64,000 nt of DNA from Bacillus sp. ISL-41 (GTDB taxonomy: Bacteria; Bacillota; Bacilli; Bacillales; Cytobacillaceae), in NCBI RefSeq assembly GCF_018613235.1, contig NZ_JAGGQP010000017.1:1-64000 (forward strand), given 5' to 3'. The notes below the pieces were generated by a model. That model saw only the letters and a list, made by a program, of their open reading frames with translations, made no database searches and was not told where the DNA came from. Made by a program: the position numbers and the translations under genes. This document shows positions 25,495-34,632 of the stretch, piece after piece (positions within the stretch are counted from its first letter, which is position 1; each line of letters opens with the position of its first letter).

Positions 25495-26277
25495 ATGGCG
25501 TTAAAAAAAAATATAAACCAAATAAGATTTAAATTTAAGAGATTAGTTTTAAATAACATTTTTCCATACAGTATCAGCGGTAAAGACATTAAAAAATATA
25601 AAAATTTACATGAGAATAAAAGATGTTTCATCATTGGAAACGGACCAAGCTTAAAATCAGAGGATCTTGATAAGTTGAAAAATGAGATTACCTTTGCTTT
25701 CAATCGTATTTACTCTATTTTTGATCAGACAGAATGGCGTCCTACTTACTATTGTTCCGAAGATGATAAAACAATTTTAAACAGTAAAGAGGAGATCAAT
25801 AATTTAAAACTACCAAATAAATTTATTCCAGTTAATTTTCCATGGGATTATAAAATTCATTTTAAAGATTGCAAATATTATATTTTAAAGTTAGGTGATA
25901 GGAACTCGGCACCGGCTTTTTCGAATGATATGACAAAGGGGCTATACTGGGGAAACACAGTCGCATATACAGCAATGCAAATGGCTGTTTACATGGGGAT
26001 AAAAGAAATATATCTACTAGGTGTCGACCATAACTTTAGTAAGATGATAAACGACCGAGGTGAAGTCATCATTGATGAAAAGGTTAAAGACTACTTTTCA
26101 GATGAATATAATCCAGATAAAGATACTCTTTATATTCCGAATGTTGAAATTTCAAAACGTGCTTTTAGTGCAGCTAAGAAATATGCAGATCAAAACAATA
26201 TCAAAATATATAATGCAACAAGAGGAGGGAAGCTAGAAGTATTTGAGAGAATAAATTTTGATGAAATAAAATTCTGA
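25495..26277 (+). CDS. MptE-like / DUF115-family protein, candidate ulosonic-acid transferase (copy 1)
   Basis: A 260-residue protein with CFIIGNGPSLKSEDLDKL, FAFNRIYSIF and a later YMGIKEIYLLGVDHNF block. These are hallmarks of the 6-hydroxymethylpterin-diphosphokinase/MptE-like (DUF115) family. Maf flagellin glycosyltransferases, which use CMP-nonulosonic acids, belong to the same superfamily. Here it precedes the CMP-Kdo genes, so transfer of Kdo or a related sugar is a reasonable guess, not shown. Two shorter-spaced relatives follow at 29430 and 30242. Confidence 0.7.
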   Translation: MALKKNINQIRFKFKRLVLNNIFPYSISGKDIKKYKNLHENKRCFIIGNGPSLKSEDLDKLKNEITFAFNRIYSIFDQTEWRPTYYCSEDDKTILNSKEEINNLKLPNKFIPVNFPWDYKIHFKDCKYYILKLGDRNSAPAFSNDMTKGLYWGNTVAYTAMQMAVYMGIKEIYLLGVDHNFSKMINDRGEVIIDEKVKDYFSDEYNPDKDTLYIPNVEISKRAFSAAKKYADQNNIKIYNATRGGKLEVFERINFDEIKF

Positions 26278-26293
26278 AAGGTGAGAGAATATT

Positions 26294-27034
26294 ATGGAAG
26301 TATTAGGTGTAATACCAGCAAGAGGCGGTTCAACGAGATTTTTTAATAAACCATTGGCCAAGATATTCGGAAAGCCAATGATTTGGTGGGTGTACAAACA
26401 TTCTAAAGAAGTTGAACTCTTCGAAGAGGTATATATTGCAACGGATAGTGAAGAAATTAAAAATGTTTGCGAAGAATTCGGAGCAAAAGTTGTTATGACT
26501 TCAAAAGATCATGATACAGCAACTGAAAGGCTTTATGAGGTTTCACAACATATCGATGCTGACCTTTATGTCATGATTAATGGCGATGAACCTCTGATAA
26601 AAGCGGAAGATATTGCAAAATGTATCCCTTTAAATCTTAATAAAGATCAATTCTATGTATCAAATCTTATGACGGATTTTTCCGATCCAGTCGAAGTTGT
26701 GGATTCTTCAAATTTGAAAATTGTAACGAATCCTAATGGGATTTGTTTGTTCATCTCACGCAGTCCGATTCCTTATCCTAAAGGCGGAATGAATTATAAA
26801 TACCAGAAATTTGTAGGCGTAGGTGCATTCACTAAAAAGGCTCTACAATTCTATCATGAGACACCACGGGGTCAGATTGAAAAGATTGAAGAGAACGATT
26901 CTTTCAGGTTCATTGAAAATCGGAAAGACATTTATTATATAAATGCACATTGTAAAACAATTTCAGTCGATACACCTAAAGATATAGAAAAGGTTGAAGA
27001 ATACATGTATGAAAATGGGAAGATTTCTGTATAA
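26294..27034 (+). CDS. CMP-Kdo synthetase-like cytidylyltransferase (copy 1, divergent)
   Basis: A 246-residue KdsB/NeuA-type nucleotidyltransferase: IPARGGSTRFFNKPLAKI, then YIATDSEEI, a T-A-T-E-R segment and VMINGDEPL. It activates an ulosonic acid with CTP. The nucleotide-binding loop departs from the usual STRLPGKPL that the second copy (32799) keeps, so it may prefer a different acid or be specialised. It lies directly upstream of kdsA. Confidence 0.8.
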   Translation: MEVLGVIPARGGSTRFFNKPLAKIFGKPMIWWVYKHSKEVELFEEVYIATDSEEIKNVCEEFGAKVVMTSKDHDTATERLYEVSQHIDADLYVMINGDEPLIKAEDIAKCIPLNLNKDQFYVSNLMTDFSDPVEVVDSSNLKIVTNPNGICLFISRSPIPYPKGGMNYKYQKFVGVGAFTKKALQFYHETPRGQIEKIEENDSFRFIENRKDIYYINAHCKTISVDTPKDIEKVEEYMYENGKISV

Positions 27035-27085
27035 TATATCGAATCTATATATATAATAGATTGTTGCTGAAAGGAATGATTATTA

Positions 27086-27925
27086 ATGAATAATATCAAA
27101 GTTGGTAATCTTAATTTTAACCCAGAAACACTAACATTAATTGCTGGTCCATGTGTGATCGAATCAGAGTCACAAGTTATGGATGTAGCTGCAAAAATGA
27201 AAGAGATTACAGGCAGACTTGGTCTTCCTTTTATTTTTAAATCGTCGTTCGATAAAGCGAACAGAACGTCTGTTGCATCGTACAGAGGTCCTGGAATTGA
27301 GGTGGGTTTACGAATACTTAAAAGAGTAAAAGATGAATTAGAAGTACCGGTATTAACCGATATTCATGAACCATACCAGGCAGAAATTGCAGCGAAAGTG
27401 GTCGATATGCTTCAAATTCCAGCTTTTCTATGCCGGCAAACTGACTTATTAATTGCAGCCGCTAATACAGGATTGCCAGTCAATATCAAAAAAGCTCAAT
27501 TCTTATCAGCAAAAGACATGAAAAATGTTATCAACAAAGTTGAGGAAGCTGGAAACCAAAATATTCTTCTGTGTGAAAGAGGAAATACTTTCGGCTACAA
27601 CAATTTAGTGGTCGATATGACGAACATCATTGAAATGAAAAAGTTCGGATACCCAGTTGTATTTGATGCCACGCATAGCGTCCAAAAGCCTGGTGGTAAT
27701 CTTACCTCCACAGGTGGAAATCGTGAGTACGTTGAGCTTTTAGCAAAGGCAGCGATAGCAGTAGGTGCTGATGCTCTATTTATGGAAGTTCATGAGGATC
27801 CTGATCTGGCAAAGTCAGATGGTCCTAATATGGTTAAACTTGATGAAATTGAAGAAATGCTACAAAGGATACTAAAAACATATAACGCAGTGCGGGAGGT
27901 TGAACCAATTGGATCTACTCATTGA
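27086..27925 (+). CDS. kdsA: 3-deoxy-8-phosphooctulonate synthase (Kdo-8-P synthase)
   Basis: A 279-residue TIM-barrel enzyme matching Kds[61 protein letters not shown] and FDATHSVQ. It condenses arabinose-5-phosphate with PEP. The IAGPCVIES motif has Cys at residue 23, where the metal-independent E. coli enzyme has Asn, so this is the metal-dependent class. The arabinose-5-phosphate isomerase gene overlaps it by 17 bp. Kdo synthesis is uncommon in Gram-positives. Confidence 0.93.
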   Translation: MNNIKVGNLNFNPETLTLIAGPCVIESESQVMDVAAKMKEITGRLGLPFIFKSSFDKANRTSVASYRGPGIEVGLRILKRVKDELEVPVLTDIHEPYQAEIAAKVVDMLQIPAFLCRQTDLLIAAANTGLPVNIKKAQFLSAKDMKNVINKVEEAGNQNILLCERGNTFGYNNLVVDMTNIIEMKKFGYPVVFDATHSVQKPGGNLTSTGGNREYVELLAKAAIAVGADALFMEVHEDPDLAKSDGPNMVKLDEIEEMLQRILKTYNAVREVEPIGSTH

Positions 27926-28901
27926 AAAGAAAGCTGGTTTTGACATACTCTCTGAATCTAAAAGCGTTTTTGAAACTGAAATAAATGCTATTAAGCTTGT
28001 AAAAGATGCATTGGATGACAAATTTGTAGAAATAGTTGAACTGATTTCTAATTGTACAGGCAAAGTGATCTTTACTGGAATGGGAAAACCAGGTCATGTA
28101 TCAAGGAAAATTGCTGCTACAATGTCAAGCCTTGGTACTCCATCATTTTTCCTTCATCCCGCTGAAGCGTTGCATGGGGATTTAGGGATGATTTCGGATA
28201 ATGATATCGTTCTTGCCATTAGCTTCAGCGGAGAAAGTGAAGAAATTACAAGAATTCTTCCGAATATCAAAATAATTGGTGCAACATTAATAGGTATCTC
28301 AGGAAATCCCAATTCAACATTAATTAGATATAGTGATTATTCTTTTGTGTTTCCAAAATTTAGAGAAGCATGCTCAATGAATTTGGCGCCTACATCCAGT
28401 ACGACGGTGGCGATGGTTTTTGGAGATGCGTTGGCGGTTTGTGTATCCAAGCTTTATGGCTTTAATGAAAATAATTATGCATTGTTCCATCCAGCTGGTT
28501 CACTTGGAAAAAAACTGCTTGTAAAGGTAGAGGATCTTATGCATTTAGGAGATAATAATGCAGTTGTGAGAGCAGGTACAAAATTAAAAGATGCCATTAT
28601 TGAAATGAGCTCCAAAGCAATAGGGATTATCAATATCGTAAACGAGCATCAAGAATTACTCGGCGTATTTACAGATGGAGATCTGAGACGAACTTTTACA
28701 AAAGAAGTTGACGTGTTTGATTTGACAGTTGATGAAGTTATGGCGAATCAACCAATTTCCATACATTCTGACATGCTGGCAGTTGATGCCTTAAAGCTAA
28801 TGAAGGCACATGATATTTCTGCCTTGCCAATTCTCCAAGAAAATAAATTGGTTGGGACCATTCGAGTCAACGATATATTGGGAGTTGGAATCTTTATATG
28901 A
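27909..28901 (+). CDS. kdsD: Arabinose-5-phosphate isomerase (KdsD/KpsF-like)
   Basis: A 330-residue SIS-domain isomerase (about 35-180; [41 protein letters not shown], then a serine/threonine-rich active-site loop before FGDALAV) with two CBS domains (about 205-330). It makes arabinose-5-phosphate from ribulose-5-phosphate for KdsA. The TTG at 27909 is eight bases after GGGAGGT, which decides the start; TTG 27900 lies inside the ribosome site. Confidence 0.92.
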   Translation: MDLLIEKKAGFDILSESKSVFETEINAIKLVKDALDDKFVEIVELISNCTGKVIFTGMGKPGHVSRKIAATMSSLGTPSFFLHPAEALHGDLGMISDNDIVLAISFSGESEEITRILPNIKIIGATLIGISGNPNSTLIRYSDYSFVFPKFREACSMNLAPTSSTTVAMVFGDALAVCVSKLYGFNENNYALFHPAGSLGKKLLVKVEDLMHLGDNNAVVRAGTKLKDAIIEMSSKAIGIINIVNEHQELLGVFTDGDLRRTFTKEVDVFDLTVDEVMANQPISIHSDMLAVDALKLMKAHDISALPILQENKLVGTIRVNDILGVGIFI

Positions 28902-29419
28902 TAATGGAAAAGGATTTTTCAAAAATCAGGATGCTTGTTTTGGATGTAGATGGAACACTCACGGACGGCAAAATTTATGTAGGTGAGCATGGGGAGGTCT
29001 TCAAGGCATTCAATGTAAAAGATGGATATCGATTAATTAATTTAGAGAAATTTAATATCACTCCTGTAATTATTACGGGAAAGACATCACAAATTCTAGA
29101 AAAGCGAGCTGCTGATTTAAAAATTACTGAAGTTCACCAGGGCATTGAGAATAAATTAAAAATCTTAAATGGTGTCATCCAAAAATATGGATTGAGCTAT
29201 GAGAATATTGCCTATATCGGTGATGACGTCAATGATTTAGATTGTATGAAAATTAGCTATCTTAGCGCATGCCCTGCAGATGCAATAGATGAAGTAAAGC
29301 AAGAAGTTGATTATGTCTGCAAGGCTAGTGGTGGAAATGGAGCAGTTAGAGAATTTATCGATAAGATTTTAAAACAATCATATAAACCAAATCATGAAAA
29401 TCGAATGATTCATTCTTAG
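28898..29419 (+). CDS. kdsC: Kdo-8-phosphate phosphatase
   Basis: A 173-residue C0-type HAD phosphatase: VLDVDGTLTDGKIYV carries the catalytic DxD, FNVKDGYRL, ITGK, and YIGDDVNDL. Lack of a cap domain and the VKDG motif are typical of KdsC. It removes the 8-phosphate to give free Kdo. ATG 28898 overlaps the kdsD stop codon; ATG 28904 is an alternative. Confidence 0.9.
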   Translation: MIMEKDFSKIRMLVLDVDGTLTDGKIYVGEHGEVFKAFNVKDGYRLINLEKFNITPVIITGKTSQILEKRAADLKITEVHQGIENKLKILNGVIQKYGLSYENIAYIGDDVNDLDCMKISYLSACPADAIDEVKQEVDYVCKASGGNGAVREFIDKILKQSYKPNHENRMIHS

Positions 29420-29429
29420 GAGATTTATC

Positions 29430-30218
29430 ATGTTAAAACTTTTAAAGGTGTTGAAAAGAAAATCCATCACATTGTTCTACACCATTGTAAATTACTTATC
29501 CAAATGGAATATACCATTAACAAAGAACAATTATAAAATCCTACAATTAAAAAACAAATATAAAGGAAAGAGATGTTTTATTATCGGGAATGGTCCCAGC
29601 TTGAAACCTGAGGACCTAGAAAAATTAAAAGATGAATATACATTCGCTTCAAACAAAATCTATAAGATATTCAATGAAACTACATGGAGACCTAATTTCT
29701 ATATGGTCGTAGATCCTATCGTTTTGGAAGAAAATGTTAAAGATATCAATTTAGTTGAGGCTGGAACTAAGTTTACCTTGAATTGTTATAAGCATTTATT
29801 TAATGCAGACGTGTATTTTAATAATAATTTATACAAGAAAAAACGTGGTTCATTTTCAAAAAATATCATGGAAACGTTGTACTCTTCTGGCAGTGTATCC
29901 TATCATCTCCTTCAAATAGCAAACTACATGGGGTTTTCTGAAGTGTATTTGTTAGGACATGACTATAATTTCAAAGGGGCTGTCTCTAAAACAAAGGATC
30001 TATCTTTTCTAAAAGGCAGCGACAATTCACAGCACTATTTTAATAAAGATTATATTAGAGCAGACGAAAAAAAACCCGGTCAGGCACCAGAAGAAATTTA
30101 CAGAGGAATGGAAAAGGCAAAATATTCCTATGAAGCTGCAGGTAAAATTATTTATAATTCCTCACGTGTTACCTATTTAGATGTGTTTAAAGTGAAAGAA
30201 TTTGAAAAGTTGTTTTAA
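29430..30218 (+). CDS. MptE-like / DUF115-family protein (copy 2)
   Basis: A 262-residue relative of the protein at 25495: CFIIGNGPSLKPEDLEKL, FASNKIYKIF, and YMGFSEVYLLGHDYNF. It begins 10 bp after kdsC. The N-terminal 50 residues are basic and hydrophobic and may bind the membrane. A Kdo/ulosonic-acid transferase role is suggested by place only. Confidence 0.68.
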   Translation: MLKLLKVLKRKSITLFYTIVNYLSKWNIPLTKNNYKILQLKNKYKGKRCFIIGNGPSLKPEDLEKLKDEYTFASNKIYKIFNETTWRPNFYMVVDPIVLEENVKDINLVEAGTKFTLNCYKHLFNADVYFNNNLYKKKRGSFSKNIMETLYSSGSVSYHLLQIANYMGFSEVYLLGHDYNFKGAVSKTKDLSFLKGSDNSQHYFNKDYIRADEKKPGQAPEEIYRGMEKAKYSYEAAGKIIYNSSRVTYLDVFKVKEFEKLF

Positions 30219-30241
30219 GAAAAATGTGAAGGACTGTTTAT

Positions 30242-31135
30242 ATGATGATGCTAACGTTTTTTAAGAAAGTAGTTAATAATGTACTCTCTTGGATCATTTG
30301 GAATTGGAAGAATTATCTTAGATTACCTTTTGTAAATCTGAGACTGAGTCAGCTTTCAAAAAGAGTGACCATGTATAAGAATAAGCATTTAGGAGAAAGT
30401 TGTTTCATTATCGGAAATGGACCAAGTTTATCGGCAAGGGATCTCAACCGGATTACTGGAATACCTTCATTTTCCTCTAATAGGATTAATTTAATTTTGG
30501 ATAGGACCCTTTGGAAGCCTTATTATTACACCATTGCTGATTCATCAATGGCAAATAAGTTTATCCAAGAAATTGACTTAATGGAAAAAAAACAAATGTT
30601 TGCCGTAGTTACAAATTATGGTTTTGATACTCTGAAAAATTATTTTAAAACTAAATATATATTCTTGAGGAGTTATAGAAAAAAAGATTCCAATGGGTTA
30701 CCTATATTTAGCAAAGATCCTTCAAAAAAAATTTCTACACAAGCGACTGTTACATATGTGAATATCCAATTAGCAACTTATATGGGCTTTAAAAAGATCT
30801 ACTTAATTGGTGTTGATAATAATTATGCAATTAACAAAAAAGAAGACGGTACTTACGTAATAAATAAAGAATTGATAGGCAAGGATCATTTTGATAGTAA
30901 TTATTATGAAAGATGGTTTAATGACAGACAAAAGCCAACTACAAATACAGAATTAATGACAAAGTCTTATATAGCTGCAAAAAAGTATTGCGATGAAAAA
31001 GGCGTTGAAATTTATAATGCAACAAAGGGTGGTAGTTTGGAGGTTTTTCCACGTGTAAACTTTGATGGTTTATTTGATGATAGAGGTAACTTTATTGGAG
31101 AAACAGCTAATTTAAATAGAAAAAGTTTGGGATGA
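30242..31135 (+). CDS. MptE-like / DUF115-family protein (copy 3)
   Basis: A 297-residue third member: CFIIGNGPSLSARDL, SFSSNRINLIL, and YMGFKKIYLIGVDNNY. Its C-terminus (IYNATKGGSLEVFPR) matches the end of copy 1 (IYNATRGGKLEVFER). Three paralogues in one operon suggest three successive transfers or three acceptors. ATGs at 30242, 30245 and 30248 are in tandem, so the exact start is open. Confidence 0.68.
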   Translation: MMMLTFFKKVVNNVLSWIIWNWKNYLRLPFVNLRLSQLSKRVTMYKNKHLGESCFIIGNGPSLSARDLNRITGIPSFSSNRINLILDRTLWKPYYYTIADSSMANKFIQEIDLMEKKQMFAVVTNYGFDTLKNYFKTKYIFLRSYRKKDSNGLPIFSKDPSKKISTQATVTYVNIQLATYMGFKKIYLIGVDNNYAINKKEDGTYVINKELIGKDHFDSNYYERWFNDRQKPTTNTELMTKSYIAAKKYCDEKGVEIYNATKGGSLEVFPRVNFDGLFDDRGNFIGETANLNRKSLG

Positions 31136-31183
31136 GTAAAATTAATAGTAAATTTAAATCCGAAAATGAATAGGAGGATTTCC

Positions 31184-32788
31184 ATGAATAAAACTTTTTT
31201 AGATTGTACTTTACGTGATGGTGGCTATTATAATTCCTGGGATTTTGATAAATTAGTAGTACAGGATTATCTATATGCAATGAAAGAAATTTCTGTTGAC
31301 TATGTTGAACTAGGATTACGAGGGTTTAACAAAGATGGATTTAAAGGTGCTTGTGCATATACTACTGATCATTTTATCAATTCCTTAGTTATACCGGAAG
31401 GATTAAAAATAGGTGTAATGGTTAATGCGAGTGATTTAATTAGACACCCTGAAGGAATTGATTTGGCTTTGTCTAAACTTTTTGCTCCTGCTTCCGAATC
31501 ACCAGTAAGTCTCGTACGAGTAGCTTGTCATGGTCATGAATTTGTCAAAGCATTGCCTGCAGCTAACTGGTTAAAGAAAAATGGATATATTGTTGGATTC
31601 AACCTAATGCAAATTGCTGACCGAAGTGAAGAAGAAATCAGTCAACTTGCAATTGAGGCTGGTAATTATCCAATTGATGTACTCTATTTTGCCGATAGCT
31701 TAGGTAGTCTGGGTCCAGAAAACACAGTTGAAATTATTAAAATTATCCGTAAATATTGGCGGGGCCAGATGGGTATCCACACTCACGATAACATGGGAAA
31801 GGCATTAGCAAACTCGATTTGTGCAGTTGTAGAAGGTGTAACATGGATCGATGGTACAGTAACAGGAATGGGTAGAGGTCCAGGAAACGCGAAAACTGAA
31901 TACTTAGCAATTGAGTTAGCGGAATATCGCAATGTTAAATGTAATATTACTCCCTTGATGAAGCTAATTGATGAATACTTTAAGCCTCTTCAGCATCAAT
32001 GTGGATGGGGGACAAATACATTTTACTACCTTTCGGGAAAATATGGTATCCATCCAACATACATTCAAGAAATGTTAAGTGATTCCAGATACATTGAAGA
32101 AGATATTTTAGCTGTAATTGATTATCTAAAATTTGAAGGCGGAAAAAAGTTTAACATTAATACATTAGAAGCTGCCCGTAAATTTTATTCCGGAAATCCA
32201 ATGGGTACTTGGAACCCTGCAACAGAAATATCTGATAAGAAAGTTTTAATCCTTGGCACAGGGCCCAGTATTTTTAAACATAAGCAAGCATTAGAGGATT
32301 TTATAAAAAATAAACGACCATATGTTATTGCATTAAATACGCAAAATCACATTGCACCTGATTTGATTGATGTCAGGGCTGCCTGTCACCCTATGCGTCT
32401 CCTTGCAGATAGTTCAACTCATGCCACTCTCCCACAACCATTAGTATTACCTTCATCAATGTTATCTGAAAACGTTAACAAAGCTTATACAGGAAAAGAC
32501 TTGTTGGACTATGGAATTTCAATACAAGAAAACACGTTTACATTCGAATCAACTTATTGTGTACTGCCTAATTCACTTGTCCTATCCTACGCATTAGCTA
32601 TCGCGACGAGTGGAAATGCTTCAAGCATACTGTTAGCAGGATTCGATGGTTACGGTGCTGACGACCCTAGAACTAGTGAAGTAAATAATTTATTAAGTAC
32701 ATTTATTCAAGTGCCAAATACTCCACCTGTAATATCTATTACTCCAACACAATATAAAATTTTAACTAGTTCTGTTTATGCTTATTAG
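31184..32788 (+). CDS. DRE-TIM metallolyase (HMGL-like aldolase) fused to an MptE/DUF115-like C-terminal domain
   Basis: A 534-residue fusion. Residues 1 to about 275 form a DRE-TIM barrel: LDCTLRDGGYYNSW gives the metal-binding Asp and catalytic Arg, GIHTHDNMG the HxH pair. The family includes 4-hydroxy-2-oxovalerate aldolases, which join or split pyruvate and an aldehyde. From about residue 350, VLILGTGPSIFKHKQAL resembles the nucleotide loop of the three preceding DUF115 proteins. It may build or attach a keto-acid sugar. Function unknown. ATG 31184 follows AGGAGG at 31172-31177. Confidence 0.72.
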   Translation: MNKTFLDCTLRDGGYYNSWDFDKLVVQDYLYAMKEISVDYVELGLRGFNKDGFKGACAYTTDHFINSLVIPEGLKIGVMVNASDLIRHPEGIDLALSKLFAPASESPVSLVRVACHGHEFVKALPAANWLKKNGYIVGFNLMQIADRSEEEISQLAIEAGNYPIDVLYFADSLGSLGPENTVEIIKIIRKYWRGQMGIHTHDNMGKALANSICAVVEGVTWIDGTVTGMGRGPGNAKTEYLAIELAEYRNVKCNITPLMKLIDEYFKPLQHQCGWGTNTFYYLSGKYGIHPTYIQEMLSDSRYIEEDILAVIDYLKFEGGKKFNINTLEAARKFYSGNPMGTWNPATEISDKKVLILGTGPSIFKHKQALEDFIKNKRPYVIALNTQNHIAPDLIDVRAACHPMRLLADSSTHATLPQPLVLPSSMLSENVNKAYTGKDLLDYGISIQENTFTFESTYCVLPNSLVLSYALAIATSGNASSILLAGFDGYGADDPRTSEVNNLLSTFIQVPNTPPVISITPTQYKILTSSVYAY

Positions 32789-32798
32789 GAGGGAAACT

Positions 32799-33533
32799 AT
32801 GAAATACTGTGTAATTATTCCTGCTCGTTATCAATCTACGAGATTACCAGGTAAGCCATTAATTGATATATGTGGCATTCCAATGATTATAAGAACATAC
32901 CAGCAATGTATAAAAGCATGCCCAGCTGAAATGGTATATGTTGCAACAGATGATGAACGAATCAAGGAGCTTTGTGAAAAAGACGGTATCCAAGTTATTA
33001 TGACCTCAAATGATTGTCTAACTGGTACAGATCGGATTGCTGAGTGTACTAGATATATTGATGCTGATATTTTTATTAATGTTCAGGGAGATGAGCCAAT
33101 ATTTAACCCAGAAGATCTAAAAAGGGTAATTTCTAACTTGTTTAAATATCCTGGAGAAATCTTGAACGGATATTGTGAAATTGGCGATGAGCAATTATTT
33201 AGAAGCGGATCTATACCAAAAGTGGTATTCCGACCAGATGGTCGATTGCTTTATATGTCCAGATCATCTATTCCAACAAATAAGATACTTGGATATGAAA
33301 AGGCATGGCGACAGGTTTGTGTATATGCGTTTCCAAGAAAGGCATTAGAAGAATTTGCTTCAGTATCTGAGAAAACTATTCTTGAAAAGATTGAAGATAT
33401 AGAAATACTTCGTTTCTTAGAATTAGGATGGGAAGTACGAATGATTAAGCTTTCTAGTGCTTCAATCGCTGTAGATAATCCGGAAGATATAAAACGAGTA
33501 GAAGAATCTTTACTTACACATGTTCAATCATAA
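32799..33533 (+). CDS. kdsB: CMP-Kdo synthetase (copy 2, canonical)
   Basis: A 244-residue 3-deoxy-manno-octulosonate cytidylyltransferase: IPARYQSTRLPGKPL, VYVATDDERI, a TGTDRIAE segment and NVQGDEPIF. It converts Kdo and CTP to CMP-Kdo for transfer. ATG 32799 is preceded by AGGAGGGAA. With KdsA, KdsD and KdsC it completes the pathway from ribulose-5-phosphate. Confidence 0.9.
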   Translation: MKYCVIIPARYQSTRLPGKPLIDICGIPMIIRTYQQCIKACPAEMVYVATDDERIKELCEKDGIQVIMTSNDCLTGTDRIAECTRYIDADIFINVQGDEPIFNPEDLKRVISNLFKYPGEILNGYCEIGDEQLFRSGSIPKVVFRPDGRLLYMSRSSIPTNKILGYEKAWRQVCVYAFPRKALEEFASVSEKTILEKIEDIEILRFLELGWEVRMIKLSSASIAVDNPEDIKRVEESLLTHVQS

Positions 33534-33542
33534 ATAAGAAAT

Positions 33543-33574
33543 GAAAGTGGCCTTGAAAAATTTAGGCCACTTTC
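33543..33574 (+). terminator. Strong hairpin between kdsB and HAD gene
   Basis: GAAAGTGGCC (33543-33552) pairs perfectly with GGCCACTTTC (33565-33574). It has no clear T run, so it may be a processing or stability element as much as a terminator. Confidence 0.6.
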
Positions 33575-33596
33575 AAATTAGTTAAAGGAGTTTAAT

Positions 33597-34262
33597 ATGG
33601 AATCCAACTTATTAGATCAATATGAAATTATCATCTTTGATTGTGATGGGGTACTTATAGATATAAACGAATTGAAATGTGAAGCTTTCGGAAAGGCTGT
33701 AGAAGGATATGATACTGATATAGTAGAGAAGTTCGTTTACCATTGCCGGAATAGCTTTGGAATATCTAGGTATGTGAAATTTAAAGAATTTTTTAGTGAT
33801 TTTCTAAATGAACCGTATAATGAAGAAATATATAAAGACCTTGTTAGTAAATATTCTAATATTTGCAAGGATTTTTATATGTCAGCAAAAATTACTCCTG
33901 GTACTGAGAAGTTGCTTTCAGAAATATCATTGAAAAATAAATACTTATATATCGCATCTGGAAGTGATGAGATTGAATTAAAAGAGGTATTTTCTATACG
34001 AAATTTAAAAAAATATTTTTCTGGAATTTACGGATCTCCAAAATCTAAATCAGAATGCACTTCTATTGTTTTGAATAATCACCCAGGCAAAAAAGCTGTA
34101 TTTATAGGAGATTCATTAGCAGATTTAAAAACAGCTAGAGAATACCAAATTGAATTTATTTATATGACTAATTTCACAATTCAGTCATATGATAGGGATC
34201 AATTATGCAGGGATGGAGCAACAAAGATTATTAAAACCCTAGAAGAACTAATACAATGCTAA
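33597..34262 (+). CDS. HAD-superfamily phosphatase, phosphoglycolate phosphatase-like
   Basis: A 221-residue subfamily-I HAD hydrolase: FDCDGVLIDINE with the nucleophile Asp, a helical cap (about 20-95), YIASGSDE and FIGDSLADL. It probably removes phosphate from a sugar intermediate of the locus; a second ulosonic-acid route alongside KdsC is one option. It is the last gene before a 370-bp gap with a new promoter region. Confidence 0.75.
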   Translation: MESNLLDQYEIIIFDCDGVLIDINELKCEAFGKAVEGYDTDIVEKFVYHCRNSFGISRYVKFKEFFSDFLNEPYNEEIYKDLVSKYSNICKDFYMSAKITPGTEKLLSEISLKNKYLYIASGSDEIELKEVFSIRNLKKYFSGIYGSPKSKSECTSIVLNNHPGKKAVFIGDSLADLKTAREYQIEFIYMTNFTIQSYDRDQLCRDGATKIIKTLEELIQC

Positions 34263-34632
34263 TATTTGAAATAAAATAATTTATATTTTAATTTGAATGA
34301 ATTAAAATACGCCTCTATAAAACATTTTATTAAATTGCAGGTATGTTTAAGTCTATGAATCTGATACGCGGGTTATAGGTAAAATAAGTGGTAATGGAGC
34401 ATTCGATTTCAAGTTTTTAGTAGGGTAGTGAAATTTAGAAAATAAGAATCTATTTTGATAAAAATGTATCTTAATAAAAGTTATTGACTTTCTATCATAG
34501 AGATACTATCTTAAAGTTATAATGTTCTTTAAAAAGAACATAAACTGTTGATATCTTATTTTTTCATTCGTAACGTTCGTTTTAGGAAACACCTTTGTAG
34601 ATTCCGTGTACAATTATATTTGGAGGAATTAT
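34263..34632 (+). promoter_or_regulatory. Intergenic control region of the third polysaccharide operon
   Basis: No gene is visible in this 370-bp stretch. It contains TTGACT (34484-34489) with TATCTT 17 bp on, a TATAAT at 34518-34523, the clear SinR-type palindrome GTTCTTTAAAAAGAAC at 34524-34539, and a degenerate copy at 34575-34590. The start point of transcription cannot be decided between the two -10 candidates. Confidence 0.6.
34524..34539 (+). promoter_or_regulatory. SinR-type operator
   Basis: GTTCTTTAAAAAGAAC is a near-perfect 16-bp palindrome of the regulon seen at the lasso and eps promoters. It overlaps the candidate -10 region and lies about 95 bp before the first gene. Confidence 0.7.

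Noticed and set aside
27086..27925. DAHP synthase (aromatic pathway) or NeuB-type synthase
   Set aside because: The FDKANR, YRGPG and CERG...FGYNN motifs together with adjacent kdsD and kdsC indicate KdsA.
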